Assembly: GCF_048060115.1 (NCBI RefSeq)
Contig: NZ_JBHMIM010000020.1
Coordinates: forward strand, 43,564 to 107,563
DNA from: Micromonospora_E sp048060115
GTDB lineage: Bacteria > Actinomycetota > Actinomycetes > Mycobacteriales > Micromonosporaceae
Reading direction: 5' to 3'
Length of the DNA stretch: 64,000 nt
The notes below the pieces were generated by a model that worked only from the letters and a program-made list of their open reading frames with translations, did not search any database and had not been told where the DNA came from. This document shows positions 1 through 9,509 of this stretch, in pieces (position 1 is the first letter of the stretch; each line of letters begins with the position of its first letter). A program made the position numbers and the translations under genes.

Positions 1-66
1 GGTCTCCGCCCGCGTCCGCGGCCAGCGGCGGCCGCGGGCGCGAAGACGCGTCGCCTGAGCGCCGTT

Positions 67-92
67 CCGGCGGTCCGCCGGCACTCTAGGAT
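67..92 (+). promoter_or_regulatory. Hairpin and -10 box before the M48 protease gene
   Basis: A perfect 7-bp palindrome with one central base (67-81) is followed by a TAGGAT -10-like hexamer (87-92). A strong AGGAGG ribosome site lies at 111-116, nine bases before the ATG at 126. The hairpin could end transcription from outside the window or bind a regulator. No clear -35 box is visible. Confidence 0.35.
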
Positions 93-125
93 GACCGTCA
101 GGCCGCTGGCAGGAGGTTATCGAGA

Positions 126-1388
126 ATGTCCCCTCGCGCCTGGGCGCTGCTGACGTTCGTGGTCCTGCTGGCAGCGATCGCCGTGGCGGCGGCGGTGCTG
201 GTGCCGTGGCGGTCACCGCCGGTGCCCCGGGCCGAGCAACTGGCCGCGTTGCGGGACCTGCCCGTCGAGCAGGTGGAGCGTGGTCGTGCCCTGCGCGCCG
301 CACTGCGACCCGGCCGGTACGCGGCCCTGCTGACCGGGCTGGTGGTGGCGCTGCTGCTCGGGCTCACCCCGGTCGGCGCCCGGCTCGTCGAGCTCGCCGG
401 CCGGCCGTTCGGCGGCCACTGGGTGGCTCAGGCGCTGCTCGGCGGTCTGCTGGTGGTGCTGCTCGCCGACCTGTTGACGTTGCCGTTCGCGGCCTGGCGT
501 CACCGCGTGCTCACCGAGTACGGGCTGGCGACCCAGGGCTGGGGCGGCTGGGCCGCCGATCTGGCCAAGTCGTACGCGGTCGGCGCGGTGATCGCCGCGG
601 TGGCGCTGCTGGGTTTCTACACGACGACCAGACTCGTGCCCCGCTGGTGGTGGGCGGTGGGTGCGGCCGGCGCCGCGACCCTGGTGGTGCTGCTGTCGTT
701 CATCCTGCCGGTGCTGGTCGAGCCGGTGTTCAACAAGTTCACCCCGATGCCGGCCGGCCCGTTGCGCAGCGAGCTGATGGCGCTGGCCGACCGCGACGGC
801 GTGCCGGTGCGTGACGTGCTGGTCGCCGACGCGTCCCGCCGGACCACGGCGGTCAATGCCTATGTGTCCGGGTTCGGGCCGACCCGGCGGATCGTCGTCT
901 ACGACACCCTGCTGCGCGAGGCGCCGCCGGTCGAGGTGGCCGCCGTCGTCGCCCACGAGCTGGGACACGCCAAGGACCGGGACGTGCTCACCGGCACCGT
1001 GCTCGGCGCGCTCGGCGCCGCCACGGCGGTGATCGGGCTCTACCTGCTCGGTGGGGTGGGCCCGCTGGTGCGGGCCGCCGGCGCAGCCGGTATCGCCGAG
1101 CCGCGCGCGGTGGCCCTGCTGCTCGCGGTCGTCACCGTCGTCGGGTTGCTGGCGACCCCGGTGCAGGCCCTGGTGTCGCGGCGCATCGAGCAGCGCGCCG
1201 ACGCCCACGCGTTGGCACTGCACGGCGACCCGGCGGCCTACGAGGCGGTGCACCGCAGGTTGTCGGCGGTCAACCTGGCCGATCCGGATCCGCCGCGTTG
1301 GGAGTATCTCTACTCGGCCACCCACCCGTCGACGGTGGAGCGGATCGCGGCGGCCCGGGCGCACACCGCCGGTCGAGGCGGGCGATGA
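126..1388 (+). CDS. M48 family membrane zinc metalloprotease (Ste24/HtpX-like)
   Basis: Integral membrane metalloprotease of 420 residues. Several hydrophobic segments fill the N-terminal half, which matches the long N-terminal membrane region of Ste24-type (CAAX protease-like) members. The zinc-binding HELGH is at residues 277-281, and the third ligand is probably the Glu of the EQRADAHAL segment near residue 355. Family members cleave membrane or misfolded proteins; the substrate here is unknown. The ATG at 126 follows a strong AGGAGG. The stop overlaps the next start (ATGA), so the gene is translationally coupled to the glycosyltransferase downstream. Function beyond the protease class is inference. 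Confidence 0.9.
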   Translation: MSPRAWALLTFVVLLAAIAVAAAVLVPWRSPPVPRAEQLAALRDLPVEQVERGRALRAALRPGRYAALLTGLVVALLLGLTPVGARLVELAGRPFGGHWVAQALLGGLLVVLLADLLTLPFAAWRHRVLTEYGLATQGWGGWAADLAKSYAVGAVIAAVALLGFYTTTRLVPRWWWAVGAAGAATLVVLLSFILPVLVEPVFNKFTPMPAGPLRSELMALADRDGVPVRDVLVADASRRTTAVNAYVSGFGPTRRIVVYDTLLREAPPVEVAAVVAHELGHAKDRDVLTGTVLGALGAATAVIGLYLLGGVGPLVRAAGAAGIAEPRAVALLLAVVTVVGLLATPVQALVSRRIEQRADAHALALHGDPAAYEAVHRRLSAVNLADPDPPRWEYLYSATHPSTVERIAAARAHTAGRGGR

Positions 1389-2509
1389 ACCGCACCCTGC
1401 TGGTCACCAACGACTTCCCGCCCCGCCCCGGCGGTATCCAGGCGTTCGTCCACAATCTGGCGGTACGCCAACCGGAGCAGAGCATCGTCGTCTATGCCTC
1501 CAGTTTCGACGGCGCGGCCCGTTTCGACGCCGAGCAGCCGTTCGAGGTGATCCGTGACCCGACGGGCATGCTGCTGCCCACGGCGGCGGTGGCCAGGGAG
1601 ACCGCCGCGCTGGCCCGCGCCCGGGGCTGCGACACCGTCTGGTTCGGCGCGGCGGCCCCACTCGGGCTGCTCGGTGCCGGTCTGCGTCGCCGGGCCGGGA
1701 TCACCCGGGTGGTGGCCCAGACCCACGGGCACGAGGTCGGGTGGGCGGCGCTGCCCGGGGCCAGGTCGCTGCTGCGGCGGATCGCCCGGTCCGCCGACGT
1801 GGTCACCTACCTGGGGGAGTACACCCGGGTGCGGCTGGACCGGGCGGTGCACGGCCTTACCCAGTTGCGCCGGCTCGCCCCCGGCGTCGACACCGACGCC
1901 TATCACCCAGGGGTCGACGGCAGCGAGGTGCGGCGGCGTCATGGGTTGTCGGATCGCCCCGTGGTCGTCTGCGTGTCCCGGCTGGTGCCCCGCAAGGGTC
2001 AGGACACCCTGATCCGGGTGTGGTCGCAGGTGCGCCGACGGGTGCCGGGCGCGGCGCTGCTCGTCGTTGGCGGCGGCCCGTACCGCGACCAGTTGGGTCG
2101 GCTCGCCCAGCGGGCCGGGGTGGCCGACGACGTGATCTTCACTGGTGCCGTCGAGTGGGCGGAGTTGCCCGCGCACTACGCCGCCGGCGACGTGTACGCC
2201 ATGCCGTGCCGCACCCGGCGCGGTGGTCTCGACGTCGAAGGGCTCGGCATCGTCTACCTGGAAGGCTCGGCCACCGGGCGGCCGGTGGTGGCCGGCGACT
2301 CCGGTGGGGCACCGGACGCGGTCCGCGACGGCGAGACCGGGTACGTGGTCGACGGACGCGACCCGCAGCAGCTCGCCGACCGGCTGGTCGAGCTGTTGAC
2401 CGACCGGGAGCTCGCCCGGCGGATGGGAGCCGCCGGCCGGGCCTGGGCCCAGAGCGAGTGGCGGTGGGACACCCAGGCTCAGCGAATGGCCTCGCTGCTC
2501 GCGGGCTGA
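1385..2509 (+). CDS. pimB: GT4 glycosyltransferase, PimB-like (phosphatidylinositol mannoside synthesis)
   Basis: A 374-residue GT-B fold glycosyltransferase. The N-terminus has the glycine-rich acceptor loop (NDFPPRPGGIQ). The C-terminal half carries SRLVPRKGQD, typical for GT4 nucleotide-sugar binding, and the E-x7-E type segment GGLDVEGLGIVYLE near residue 285, a hallmark of mycobacterial PimB' (Rv2188c). PimB' adds the second mannose of phosphatidylinositol mannosides on the cytoplasmic membrane face using GDP-mannose. The ATG at 1385 overlaps the protease stop; a longer reading frame exists upstream, but the motif begins right after this ATG. Orthology to PimB' rather than another mannosyltransferase is likely but inferred from motifs. 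Confidence 0.82.
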   Translation: MNRTLLVTNDFPPRPGGIQAFVHNLAVRQPEQSIVVYASSFDGAARFDAEQPFEVIRDPTGMLLPTAAVARETAALARARGCDTVWFGAAAPLGLLGAGLRRRAGITRVVAQTHGHEVGWAALPGARSLLRRIARSADVVTYLGEYTRVRLDRAVHGLTQLRRLAPGVDTDAYHPGVDGSEVRRRHGLSDRPVVVCVSRLVPRKGQDTLIRVWSQVRRRVPGAALLVVGGGPYRDQLGRLAQRAGVADDVIFTGAVEWAELPAHYAAGDVYAMPCRTRRGGLDVEGLGIVYLEGSATGRPVVAGDSGGAPDAVRDGETGYVVDGRDPQQLADRLVELLTDRELARRMGAAGRAWAQSEWRWDTQAQRMASLLAG

Positions 2510-2539
2510 GTGGCTGGACTGTTCACCGGCCGACCGCCG

Positions 2540-2561
2540 ACCGCCGACCGGGGTCGGTGGT
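2540..2561. terminator. Hairpin between convergent pimB and GGDEF-EAL genes
   Basis: A 10-bp stem including one G.U pair around a GG loop, made partly from three tandem copies of a CGACCGC-like heptamer (2531-2551). It lies exactly between two convergent stop codons, so it could serve both strands. No T-tract follows, as is common in high-GC actinobacteria. Confidence 0.45.
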
Positions 2562-4351
2562 CAGCCAAGCCGGTCGGTGATGCCCGTGGCCGGGCCGGGG
2601 CGGCCGAAGTGCCAGCCCTGGGCGGCGTCGCAGCCGATCGCGCGTAGCCGCTCCGCCTGTCCGGCGGTCTCCACACCTTCGGCGGTGACGGTCAGCCGTA
2701 GTGTGTGTGCCAGGTTGACCAGGGTGAGCAGGATGCTCTCGTCGGTGCCGTTGGTGCTCGCCGGCGTGCGTAGCCCTTCGACGAACTTGCCGGCCAGCTT
2801 CAGCTCCTGCACCGGCAGGGAACGCAGGTAGGACAGGTTGGAGTAGCCGGTGCCGAAGTCGTCGATCGCGATGCGTACCCCGAGATCGGCGAGCTCGCGC
2901 AGGGTCCGCACCGGGCCGTCGGCGGTGCTCATCAGGGTGCTTTCGGTGATCTCCAGTTGCAGCCGGGCCGCTGGTAGCCGGGTGTCGGCGAGCACCTCGT
3001 TGACGTACTGCACCAGGCCGGAGTCGTTGACCTGTCGGACCGCCAGGTTGACGCTGACAAAGGGCGCGTTCGGGCTTCGGTCCAACCAGCGGCGGGCTTC
3101 CCGGCAGGCCTCGGCCAGCACCCACGAGCCGAGTCGGATGATCAGACCGGAGTCCTCTGCCAGCGAGATGAACCGGTCGGGTCCGAGTACCCCCAGCGTC
3201 GGGTGCCGCCAGCGGACGAGGGCTTCGACCCCGAGCAGTGCGCCGCCGGCCAGCGAGACCAACGGCTGGTAGTCGAGGAAGAACTCGCCCCGGTCGAGCG
3301 CGGCCGGCATCGCAGCGGACAGCGCGTACCGGGCGAGCAGTTGTTCGTTGCGTACCGGGTCGAACAATGCCCACCGGCCCTTGCCCGCCGATTTCGCCCA
3401 GTGCAGGGTCACGTCCGCCGCGCGCATGACATCGCTCGGCGTCGTGCCGGCCACCAGCCGTTCCACGATGCCGATGCTGGCGGTGACGGTGAGCTCGTGG
3501 CCGTCGATGATCGCCGGTTCGTTGATCGCGGCGAGCGCCGCGTCGGCGACTTTGAGGACGTCGTCGGTGCAGGTGGTGTCGGCCACCAGGATCACGAACT
3601 CGTCGCCGCCGAGGCGGGCGACCAGATGCTCGCCGGCTCCACGGCGCAGCCGTTCGGCGACCGACACCAGCAGCAGGTCACCGATATGGTGCCCGAGCGT
3701 GTCGTTGACCACCTTGAACCCGTCGAGGTCGACGAAGCAGACACCGAGCCGGCGGTGTGCCGGGTCATCGGCGGCGAAGACCGCGTCCAGCCGTTGGGTG
3801 AACAGACTACGGTTGGGCAGGTCGGTCAGCGGGTCGTGGGCGGCGCGGTGCCGGTACCGTGCCTCGCTCTCGCGTAGCGCGATCTCGGCCTGCTCCCGGG
3901 CGACCAGAGCGGCCCGGCGGATGGTCTCCTGCTCGTCGAGGGTGCGGTCGCGCAGGGCGCGGGTGTAGCCGGTCGCGATCCCGCCGAGCAGCCGTGCCAT
4001 CCGATCGGGGGTGTCGGGGTCGCCGATGTCCAGGTCGCGCGGCAGCCGCAGGTCGAGCACCTCGACGGTGCGGCCGAGGGCCTCCGCCGAGGCGATGTGG
4101 GCGGCGACCAGCTCCGCGCCGATCTGGTGGCCGACCCGGACTCCGAAAGGCTCGGCGCGTAGCGCGGTCGCCAGTCGCACGGTCAGCCCCGCGAGGAACT
4201 CCTCCAGCTGGGCGTGGGTCATCGGCAGGTAGCTGGTCCCGGTGACCGCCTTGGCCCAGGCCCTTGCGACCGCGTCGACGCCCGGCAGCCGGCCGGGCCG
4301 GCCACTGTGGGCCGCCGGGGGGTCCTCGGTGGGATCGGACTGCTCAGTCAC
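2561..4351 (-). CDS. GGDEF-EAL cyclic-di-GMP turnover protein
   Basis: 596 residues: an unassigned helical sensor-like region (about 1-150), a short linker helix, a GGDEF diguanylate cyclase domain with intact GGDEF at 248-252, and an EAL phosphodiesterase domain from about residue 370. In the EAL part the metal and catalytic positions look complete: EAL, Asn in VSVNLA, Glu in LEITES, DDFGTGYS, Lys in QELKL, AEGVET and QGW. Both synthesis and breakdown of cyclic di-GMP are therefore possible on motif grounds. No membrane segment is evident. The start overlaps the upstream methyltransferase gene by 8 bases, so the two form one operon. Confidence 0.92.
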   Translation of the reverse strand: MTEQSDPTEDPPAAHSGRPGRLPGVDAVARAWAKAVTGTSYLPMTHAQLEEFLAGLTVRLATALRAEPFGVRVGHQIGAELVAAHIASAEALGRTVEVLDLRLPRDLDIGDPDTPDRMARLLGGIATGYTRALRDRTLDEQETIRRAALVAREQAEIALRESEARYRHRAAHDPLTDLPNRSLFTQRLDAVFAADDPAHRRLGVCFVDLDGFKVVNDTLGHHIGDLLLVSVAERLRRGAGEHLVARLGGDEFVILVADTTCTDDVLKVADAALAAINEPAIIDGHELTVTASIGIVERLVAGTTPSDVMRAADVTLHWAKSAGKGRWALFDPVRNEQLLARYALSAAMPAALDRGEFFLDYQPLVSLAGGALLGVEALVRWRHPTLGVLGPDRFISLAEDSGLIIRLGSWVLAEACREARRWLDRSPNAPFVSVNLAVRQVNDSGLVQYVNEVLADTRLPAARLQLEITESTLMSTADGPVRTLRELADLGVRIAIDDFGTGYSNLSYLRSLPVQELKLAGKFVEGLRTPASTNGTDESILLTLVNLAHTLRLTVTAEGVETAGQAERLRAIGCDAAQGWHFGRPGPATGITDRLG

Positions 4352-5153
4352 CGAGCCGGCCCACTCCGCCCATGAAGACGGCCCGTTCCGCGTCGTCGGC
4401 CGCTTCGGGGGTCTCCGGGCGCCACTGGGGGACCCACACGACGCCCGGGTCGACCAGCTGGAAGCCGGCGAACAGGCTGGTCAGTGCTGCCCTGGAACGG
4501 ACGCTGAGCGGGCTGTCGGTGCGTTGGTAGATCTCGTCGGCCTCGTGTCGCTCCTCGTCACTGCGGCCGTCGTCGCTGGCCTGGGACAGGACCAGATAGC
4601 TGCCGGGCGCGACCGCCTCGCGCAGGGTGGCGAGGATGCCGGCGGGGTCGTCGGAGTCGGGCACGAAGTGCAGGACGGCGACGGCCATCACCGCGATCGG
4701 CTGGTCGAAGTCGAGCAACGCGCGCACCCTTGGATCGTGCAGGATCCGTTCCGGGTTGCGCAGGTCCTCGTGCAGGATGGTGGTCCGGTCGTTGCCGGCG
4801 AGGATCTCCCGGCTGTGCGCGACGGCGACCGGGTCGAGGTCGACGTAGGCGACCCTCGATTCCGGTGCCAGCCGCTGCGCGATCTCGTGCACATTGCCGA
4901 CGGTCGGAATCCCCGAGCCGATGTCGAGGAACTGCCGGACACCCGAGTCGACCAGAAATTGCACGGCCCGGCGAAGGAAGGCCCGGTTGGCCTGCGCCAT
5001 CAATGGCGCTTCCGGAACGGCGGCGATCATCGCCTGGGCGGCAGCCCGGTCCACGGCGAAGTTGTGGGAACCGCCGAGGTAGTAGTCGTACATGCGGGCG
5101 ACGCTGGGTCGCTCGACGTCGATGTTCTCCGGAGCCCAACGCGGCCGATTCAT
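4344..5153 (-). CDS. S-adenosyl methyltransferase of the PF04672 (DUF574) type
   Basis: 269 residues. The sequence matches the actinobacterial stand-alone SAM methyltransferase family: N-terminal PSVARMYDYYLGGSHNF, glycine-rich SAM loop FLDIGSGIPT, acidic YVDLDPVAVAHS, and MAVAVLHFVPD near the catalytic face. Substrates of this expanded family are mostly unknown. The gene is first in a two-gene operon with the GGDEF-EAL gene and overlaps it by 8 bases, which suggests translational coupling. An AGGGGC-like ribosome site precedes the ATG. Regulation is not evident. No truncation is visible. Confidence 0.87.
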   Translation of the reverse strand: MNRPRWAPENIDVERPSVARMYDYYLGGSHNFAVDRAAAQAMIAAVPEAPLMAQANRAFLRRAVQFLVDSGVRQFLDIGSGIPTVGNVHEIAQRLAPESRVAYVDLDPVAVAHSREILAGNDRTTILHEDLRNPERILHDPRVRALLDFDQPIAVMAVAVLHFVPDSDDPAGILATLREAVAPGSYLVLSQASDDGRSDEERHEADEIYQRTDSPLSVRSRAALTSLFAGFQLVDPGVVWVPQWRPETPEAADDAERAVFMGGVGRLGD

Positions 5154-5324
5154 ACTTGCCCCTTTTGTCCCTTAATTCGGCTTTTGGTGCCTGGCTGGTA
5201 GCGGTAGCAATTCTGCCCGCTCCGTGCCCCGGCATCCAGACCGCCCGAACTGCGACGATCGCACCGCCGATCAAGGCCCCGTGAACGTGGGCCGGCCCAC
5301 CCGTCGCCGGCACCACGTACCGAG

Positions 5325-5993
5325 TCAGAACTTCGGCGCGTCCGGGGCCTCCAACAGCCCCAACCGCAGTGCGGTCATCAACGCCTGGGCCCGGTTCGCC
5401 GCGCCGAGCTTCTCGTACAACTTGGAGATGTGGGTCTTCGCCGTCGACTCGCTGACGAACAGTTGCTTGGCGATTCCCGCCACGCTCATCCCGTCGGCGA
5501 GCAGGCGAAGCACCTGGCCCTCGCGCGGCGACAGTTGCGGGCCGGACGGCGCGAGTCGACGCTTCATCGCCTCGGCCAGGTCGGCCGCGGTGAATGCGCT
5601 CGGGGAGGAGGCGGCGTGGCGGGCAGCTGCGACGACCTCGTCGGCCGGCGCGGTCTTCGGCACGAATGCGCTGGCTCCGGCCTCCAACGCGCCGAACAAC
5701 TGGTCGTCTCCGGCGTACATGGTGAGCACCACGATGCCCATCGTGGAACTCGATTTGCGCAGGGCCCGGGTCGCTTCGAGGCCGCTGCCGTCGGGCAGCC
5801 GCAGATCCATGATCACGACATCGGGTTGCAGGGCGCCGGCCTGGCGTACGCCCTCTGCCGCTGTTGCGGCCTCACCGACGACCTCGAACTGCCGGTCCCG
5901 CTCGAATGCGTGCCGCAGGCCCTTGCGGATGAGGTCGTGATCATCGACAAGCAGGACCTTGGTCCGGGTGGTCGGTGTGGGGCTGGTGGTCAT
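5325..5993 (-). CDS. NarL/LuxR-family response regulator
   Basis: 222 residues. A receiver domain with the acidic pair in LLVDDHD, phosphoacceptor Asp63 (in VVIMDLRLPDG) and conserved Lys in FVPKTA is followed by a LuxR helix-turn-helix (LSPREGQVLRLLADGMS... ending TAKTHISKLYEKL). It lies 7 bases downstream of the histidine kinase gene on the same strand and is its evident partner. Once phosphorylated it should bind DNA as a dimer; target genes cannot be read from the window. Complete and of normal length. Confidence 0.95.
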   Translation of the reverse strand: MTTSPTPTTRTKVLLVDDHDLIRKGLRHAFERDRQFEVVGEAATAAEGVRQAGALQPDVVIMDLRLPDGSGLEATRALRKSSSTMGIVVLTMYAGDDQLFGALEAGASAFVPKTAPADEVVAAARHAASSPSAFTAADLAEAMKRRLAPSGPQLSPREGQVLRLLADGMSVAGIAKQLFVSESTAKTHISKLYEKLGAANRAQALMTALRLGLLEAPDAPKF

Positions 5994-6000
5994 GCTGTGG

Positions 6001-7698
6001 CTACTCCCCTTCTGATGCTGTCACGCTATCGCGCACGCTATCGCGCCGGGGCGAGGTTCCGAGCACCACTGCCACGGTCGTTCCGCTCGGGTGTCGTGGC
6101 CTGATCTCCAACCGGCCCCGGATACGTTCCGCTCTCTCCGCCATGATCGCAAGACCGTAGCGACCGTCCGGACGCTGGTCAGCGATCCCCTGACCGTCAT
6201 CCGACACTTCTATTTGCGCGAAGGGAGGGTCTATGTCACAGGTGACCCAGAGATTCGCCGCCCCGGCGTGCTTGCGCGCATTGGTAATCGCCTCCTGGGC
6301 GATGCGCAGCAACTCCGCCTCGGTCGCCGCGGGCAGCCGGGCACCCGACTCGTCCAGCGACAGGTGCACCCGTAGCCGGCCGGACGAGCCGACCGTGCGC
6401 GCGTACTCGGCGATCGCCGCCGCCAGCCCACCGTGCCGGTCGACCTCGCTGCGCAGCTCGAACAGGCTCAGCCGCAGTTCGGTGATCACCCTGGTGACCT
6501 CGCCGCGCAGCGTACGCAGATCCTCGGCGGTCTCCTTGGCCGCCTCCGGCAGCGTGGCCAGGGCGTTGTCGATGCCGTAGCCGACCATCACCAGCTCCTG
6601 GGCGACCCCGTCGTGGATCTCCCGGGCGAGTCGTTGCCGCTCCTCGTTGGTGGCCAGCGACCGGACCTCGTCGAACAGCAGCGCCGCCTCCAGCCGCAGC
6701 GCCGCCGGCCGGGTGAACGCGGTGATCCGGGCCACCACCGGCGCCGGGTAGGCGTTGGCGCTGTCGGTCTCCAGGATCACCAGGCCGACCGTACGGACGC
6801 CGGCGACCAGCGGTACCACCAGCGCCGACACGTCGCCGCCGGGGTGCGACCGGGCCTGTGACCGGGCGGCGGTCTGGGGCAGCTGGCTGGCCCACGCGTC
6901 GGCGATGGCCGAATCGGCGTCCAGCGTGGTCTCCCAGTCCACCCGCTCCAGACCGGCCTGGGCGAGGACCACCAGCCGGCCGCCGCCGCTGCCGGAGAGC
7001 ACCGCCGTGCGCCCGGTCGGGGCCACCGTACGCAACTCCTCGATCAGGTGCTCCGAGATGCTGCCCGGGTCCAGGGTGGCACCGGGCAACTGGCGGGCGA
7101 CGCTGCGCAGCTGGGTGAGCAGCCGGGTCGCCTCCGCGTACGGGGCCGGCTTGCCGTCGCCCCGGGCCTGCATCACCTGGTGCAGGGTTCCGGCGGCCAG
7201 GATGCCCAGGCTGGCCAGGATCAGCCACTGCGCGCAGACGGCGACGTAGCCGAGCTGGGTGATCTGCCGTTCGCCGTTGATCGTGGTCAACAGCCCGCCG
7301 ACGACCAGCGTGGTCGTCACCACCGCGAGCAGCGCGGTCGCCTCACGGGTACGCCGTTGCAGTACCGACACGGTCAACGGCACCGACAGGTACGGCAGCA
7401 TCGCCGACGCGCCCAGACCGGCGCCGAGCGCGCCGCGGATGTTCGCGGCGGCGGCCACCTCGCTCGTCGCCAGCCCGATGATGATCACCTCGGCGAACCG
7501 GCCGACCGGCGCGACGACCGGATGACGTGGCGCCAGGATCGCGGGAAGGCCGGCGACCGCCAGCAACGCCACCCAGCGCAACTCGCCCACGTCCCGGGTG
7601 GTGATCAGAGTCAGCACCGCGACGAGCGCGAGCATGACCAGACGGGCCACCGCCGCGAGTGGCTGCGGGCGGGGCACGTCGGATGTCGATGCGGACAC
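6001..7698 (-). CDS. Membrane sensor histidine kinase (NarL-type, GAF-containing)
   Basis: 565 residues. About five or six membrane helices fill residues 20-170, a GAF-like domain follows, then a HisKA_3 dimerisation domain with phosphorylated His362 (REIHDGVAQ) and a HATPase domain with the N-box NARKHA and G-box SDDGQGI. This is the standard layout of kinases paired with LuxR regulators; the signal is unknown. Start is GTG. The gene sits only 14 bases after the fatty-acyl ligase stop and 7 bases before the regulator, so ligase, kinase and regulator may be cotranscribed. Confidence 0.93.
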   Translation of the reverse strand: MSASTSDVPRPQPLAAVARLVMLALVAVLTLITTRDVGELRWVALLAVAGLPAILAPRHPVVAPVGRFAEVIIIGLATSEVAAAANIRGALGAGLGASAMLPYLSVPLTVSVLQRRTREATALLAVVTTTLVVGGLLTTINGERQITQLGYVAVCAQWLILASLGILAAGTLHQVMQARGDGKPAPYAEATRLLTQLRSVARQLPGATLDPGSISEHLIEELRTVAPTGRTAVLSGSGGGRLVVLAQAGLERVDWETTLDADSAIADAWASQLPQTAARSQARSHPGGDVSALVVPLVAGVRTVGLVILETDSANAYPAPVVARITAFTRPAALRLEAALLFDEVRSLATNEERQRLAREIHDGVAQELVMVGYGIDNALATLPEAAKETAEDLRTLRGEVTRVITELRLSLFELRSEVDRHGGLAAAIAEYARTVGSSGRLRVHLSLDESGARLPAATEAELLRIAQEAITNARKHAGAANLWVTCDIDPPFAQIEVSDDGQGIADQRPDGRYGLAIMAERAERIRGRLEIRPRHPSGTTVAVVLGTSPRRDSVRDSVTASEGE

Positions 7699-7712
7699 GT
7701 GACGGATGGTAG

Positions 7713-9509
7713 TCAGCTCCCGTAGATCTTGGTGATCTCGGCCTCGTGATTGTCATGGATCACGGCCCGTTTCACCTTCAGCGAAGGGGTCAACTCGCCG
7801 GTCGCCTCGGTGAAGTCCCGGCCCAGGATGCGGAACTGCCGGATCGACTCGGCGGACGAGACGGCCCGGTTGGCCTCGTCGACGGCCAGTTGGATCTCGG
7901 CCCGCAGCGTCGGCTCGTCGGACAGCTGCGCCACGGTCTGCCCGGCCGGGTGGCCGTTGCGCTCCAGCCAGCCGGGCCAGGCATCTTCGTCGATGGTGAT
8001 CAGCGCGGCGATGAACGGCCGGCGGTCGCCGACCACCACGCACTGGCTGACCAGCGGGTGGGCACGCAGCCGATCCTCCAGCATCGCCGGCGCGACGTTC
8101 TTGCCGCCCGCGGTGACGATCAGATCCTTCTTCCGGCCGGTGATGGTCAGGAATCCGTCGCTGTCGAGTTGGCCGAGGTCCCCGCTGCGGAACCAGCCGT
8201 CGTCGGTGAGTACCTCGGCGGTCTGCTGCGGGCTGTTCCAGTAGCCCTGGAAGACCAGGTCACCGGAGACGAGGACCTCGCCGTCGTCGGCGATGCGCAC
8301 ACTCACCCCGGGCAGCGGCCGGCCGACGGTGCCGATCCGGATGGCGTGTTGCAGATTCACCGAGACGGCCGGAGAGGTCTCAGTCAGCCCGTACCCCTCG
8401 TAGACGGTGACCCCGACGCCGCGGAAGAAGTGCGCCAGCCTGGCCCCCAGCGGCGCGCCGCCGGAGATCGCGGTGCGGCATCGACCGCCGAGCGCGGCCC
8501 GCAGCTTGCGGTAGACCAGCCGGTCGAACAGGGCGTGCTGGGCGCGCAGCGCGAGTCCCGGTCCGCCGGGGGCGTCGAGGGCTTCGCTGTACGCGACCGC
8601 GGTCCGGTCCGCCCGGTCGAAGATCGCACCCTTACCGTCGCGGTGTGCCCGTTGTTTGGCCGCGTTGTAGACCTTCTCGAACACCCGGGGGACCGAAAGG
8701 ACGAAGGTCGGTCGGGTCTGGGCCAGATCGGCGACCAGGTTCTTCGGGTCGGCGGCGTGCGTCATGGTGGCCCGGGCGTGCACCGCGCCGATCTGGATCA
8801 GCCGGGCGAACGAGTGGGCCAGCGGCAGGAACAGCAGGGTCGACGCGCCCTCGTGGAACAGGTTCGGCAGTCCCGGTACGGCGTTGGCGATGTCCGCGTA
8901 CATGTTGCGGTGGGTGAGGACGCAGCCCTTCGGTCGCCCGGTGGTGCCGCTGGTGTAGATGATCGTGGCGGTGTCCGTGGCGCGCAGGTCGCGCCGGCGC
9001 CGGTCGACCTGCGCCGCGTCGACTGTCGCGCCGCGCCCGGTGATCTCGTCGACGCCGCCGGTATCCACCTGCCAGACCTCCCGCAGCGCGGGCAGCTGGT
9101 CGCGTACCGACGCCAGGGTGATCGCGTGTGCGTTGGTCTCGAGCACGCAGGCGACCGCGCCGGAGTCGGCGAGGATCCAGGCGACCTGCTCGGCGCTGGA
9201 CGTCTCGTAGATCGGGACGGTGACGGCGCCGACCGACCAGATCGCGTAGTCCAGCAGGGTCCACTCGTACCGGGTCTTGCTCATCAGCGCGACCCGGTCC
9301 CCGGCACCGACGCCGGCGCCGATCAGGCCCCGGGCCACGGTCACCACCTCGTCGCGGAACTGCCGGCAGGTGACCTCCACCTGACCGGCCGGTCCGGGCC
9401 GGGTGAACTGGACCGCGTCCGGAGCCGTCTCGGCGTTGTCCCAGACGGGATCGGTCAGCGTGGCCGCGTCACCGACAGTGACCACCGGTGGTACGGAGAA
9501 CTCGCGCAC
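7713..9509 (-). CDS. fadD15: Long-chain fatty acid-CoA ligase, FadD15-like
   Basis: About 598 residues of the AMP-forming acyl-CoA synthetase family. Visible motifs are the P-loop IIYTSGTTGRPKG, GYGLTETSPA, the hinge region GWFRSGDLGQLDSDGFLTITGR, and KDLIVTAGGKNVAP with the catalytic lysine. It activates fatty acids with ATP and CoA on the membrane for lipid synthesis or breakdown. Of two in-frame GTG codons (9515 and 9509), the second keeps a normal distance from the AGGGAG site. In M. tuberculosis the FadD15 gene neighbours a START-like gene and pimB, as here. The chain length preferred is not visible. Confidence 0.88.
   Translation of the reverse strand: MREFSVPPVVTVGDAATLTDPVWDNAETAPDAVQFTRPGPAGQVEVTCRQFRDEVVTVARGLIGAGVGAGDRVALMSKTRYEWTLLDYAIWSVGAVTVPIYETSSAEQVAWILADSGAVACVLETNAHAITLASVRDQLPALREVWQVDTGGVDEITGRGATVDAAQVDRRRRDLRATDTATIIYTSGTTGRPKGCVLTHRNMYADIANAVPGLPNLFHEGASTLLFLPLAHSFARLIQIGAVHARATMTHAADPKNLVADLAQTRPTFVLSVPRVFEKVYNAAKQRAHRDGKGAIFDRADRTAVAYSEALDAPGGPGLALRAQHALFDRLVYRKLRAALGGRCRTAISGGAPLGARLAHFFRGVGVTVYEGYGLTETSPAVSVNLQHAIRIGTVGRPLPGVSVRIADDGEVLVSGDLVFQGYWNSPQQTAEVLTDDGWFRSGDLGQLDSDGFLTITGRKKDLIVTAGGKNVAPAMLEDRLRAHPLVSQCVVVGDRRPFIAALITIDEDAWPGWLERNGHPAGQTVAQLSDEPTLRAEIQLAVDEANRAVSSAESIRQFRILGRDFTEATGELTPSLKVKRAVIHDNHEAEITKIYGS

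Noticed and set aside
213..1364. 383-codon minus-strand frame opposite the M48 protease
   Set aside because: Shadow frame typical for high GC; no recognisable domain.
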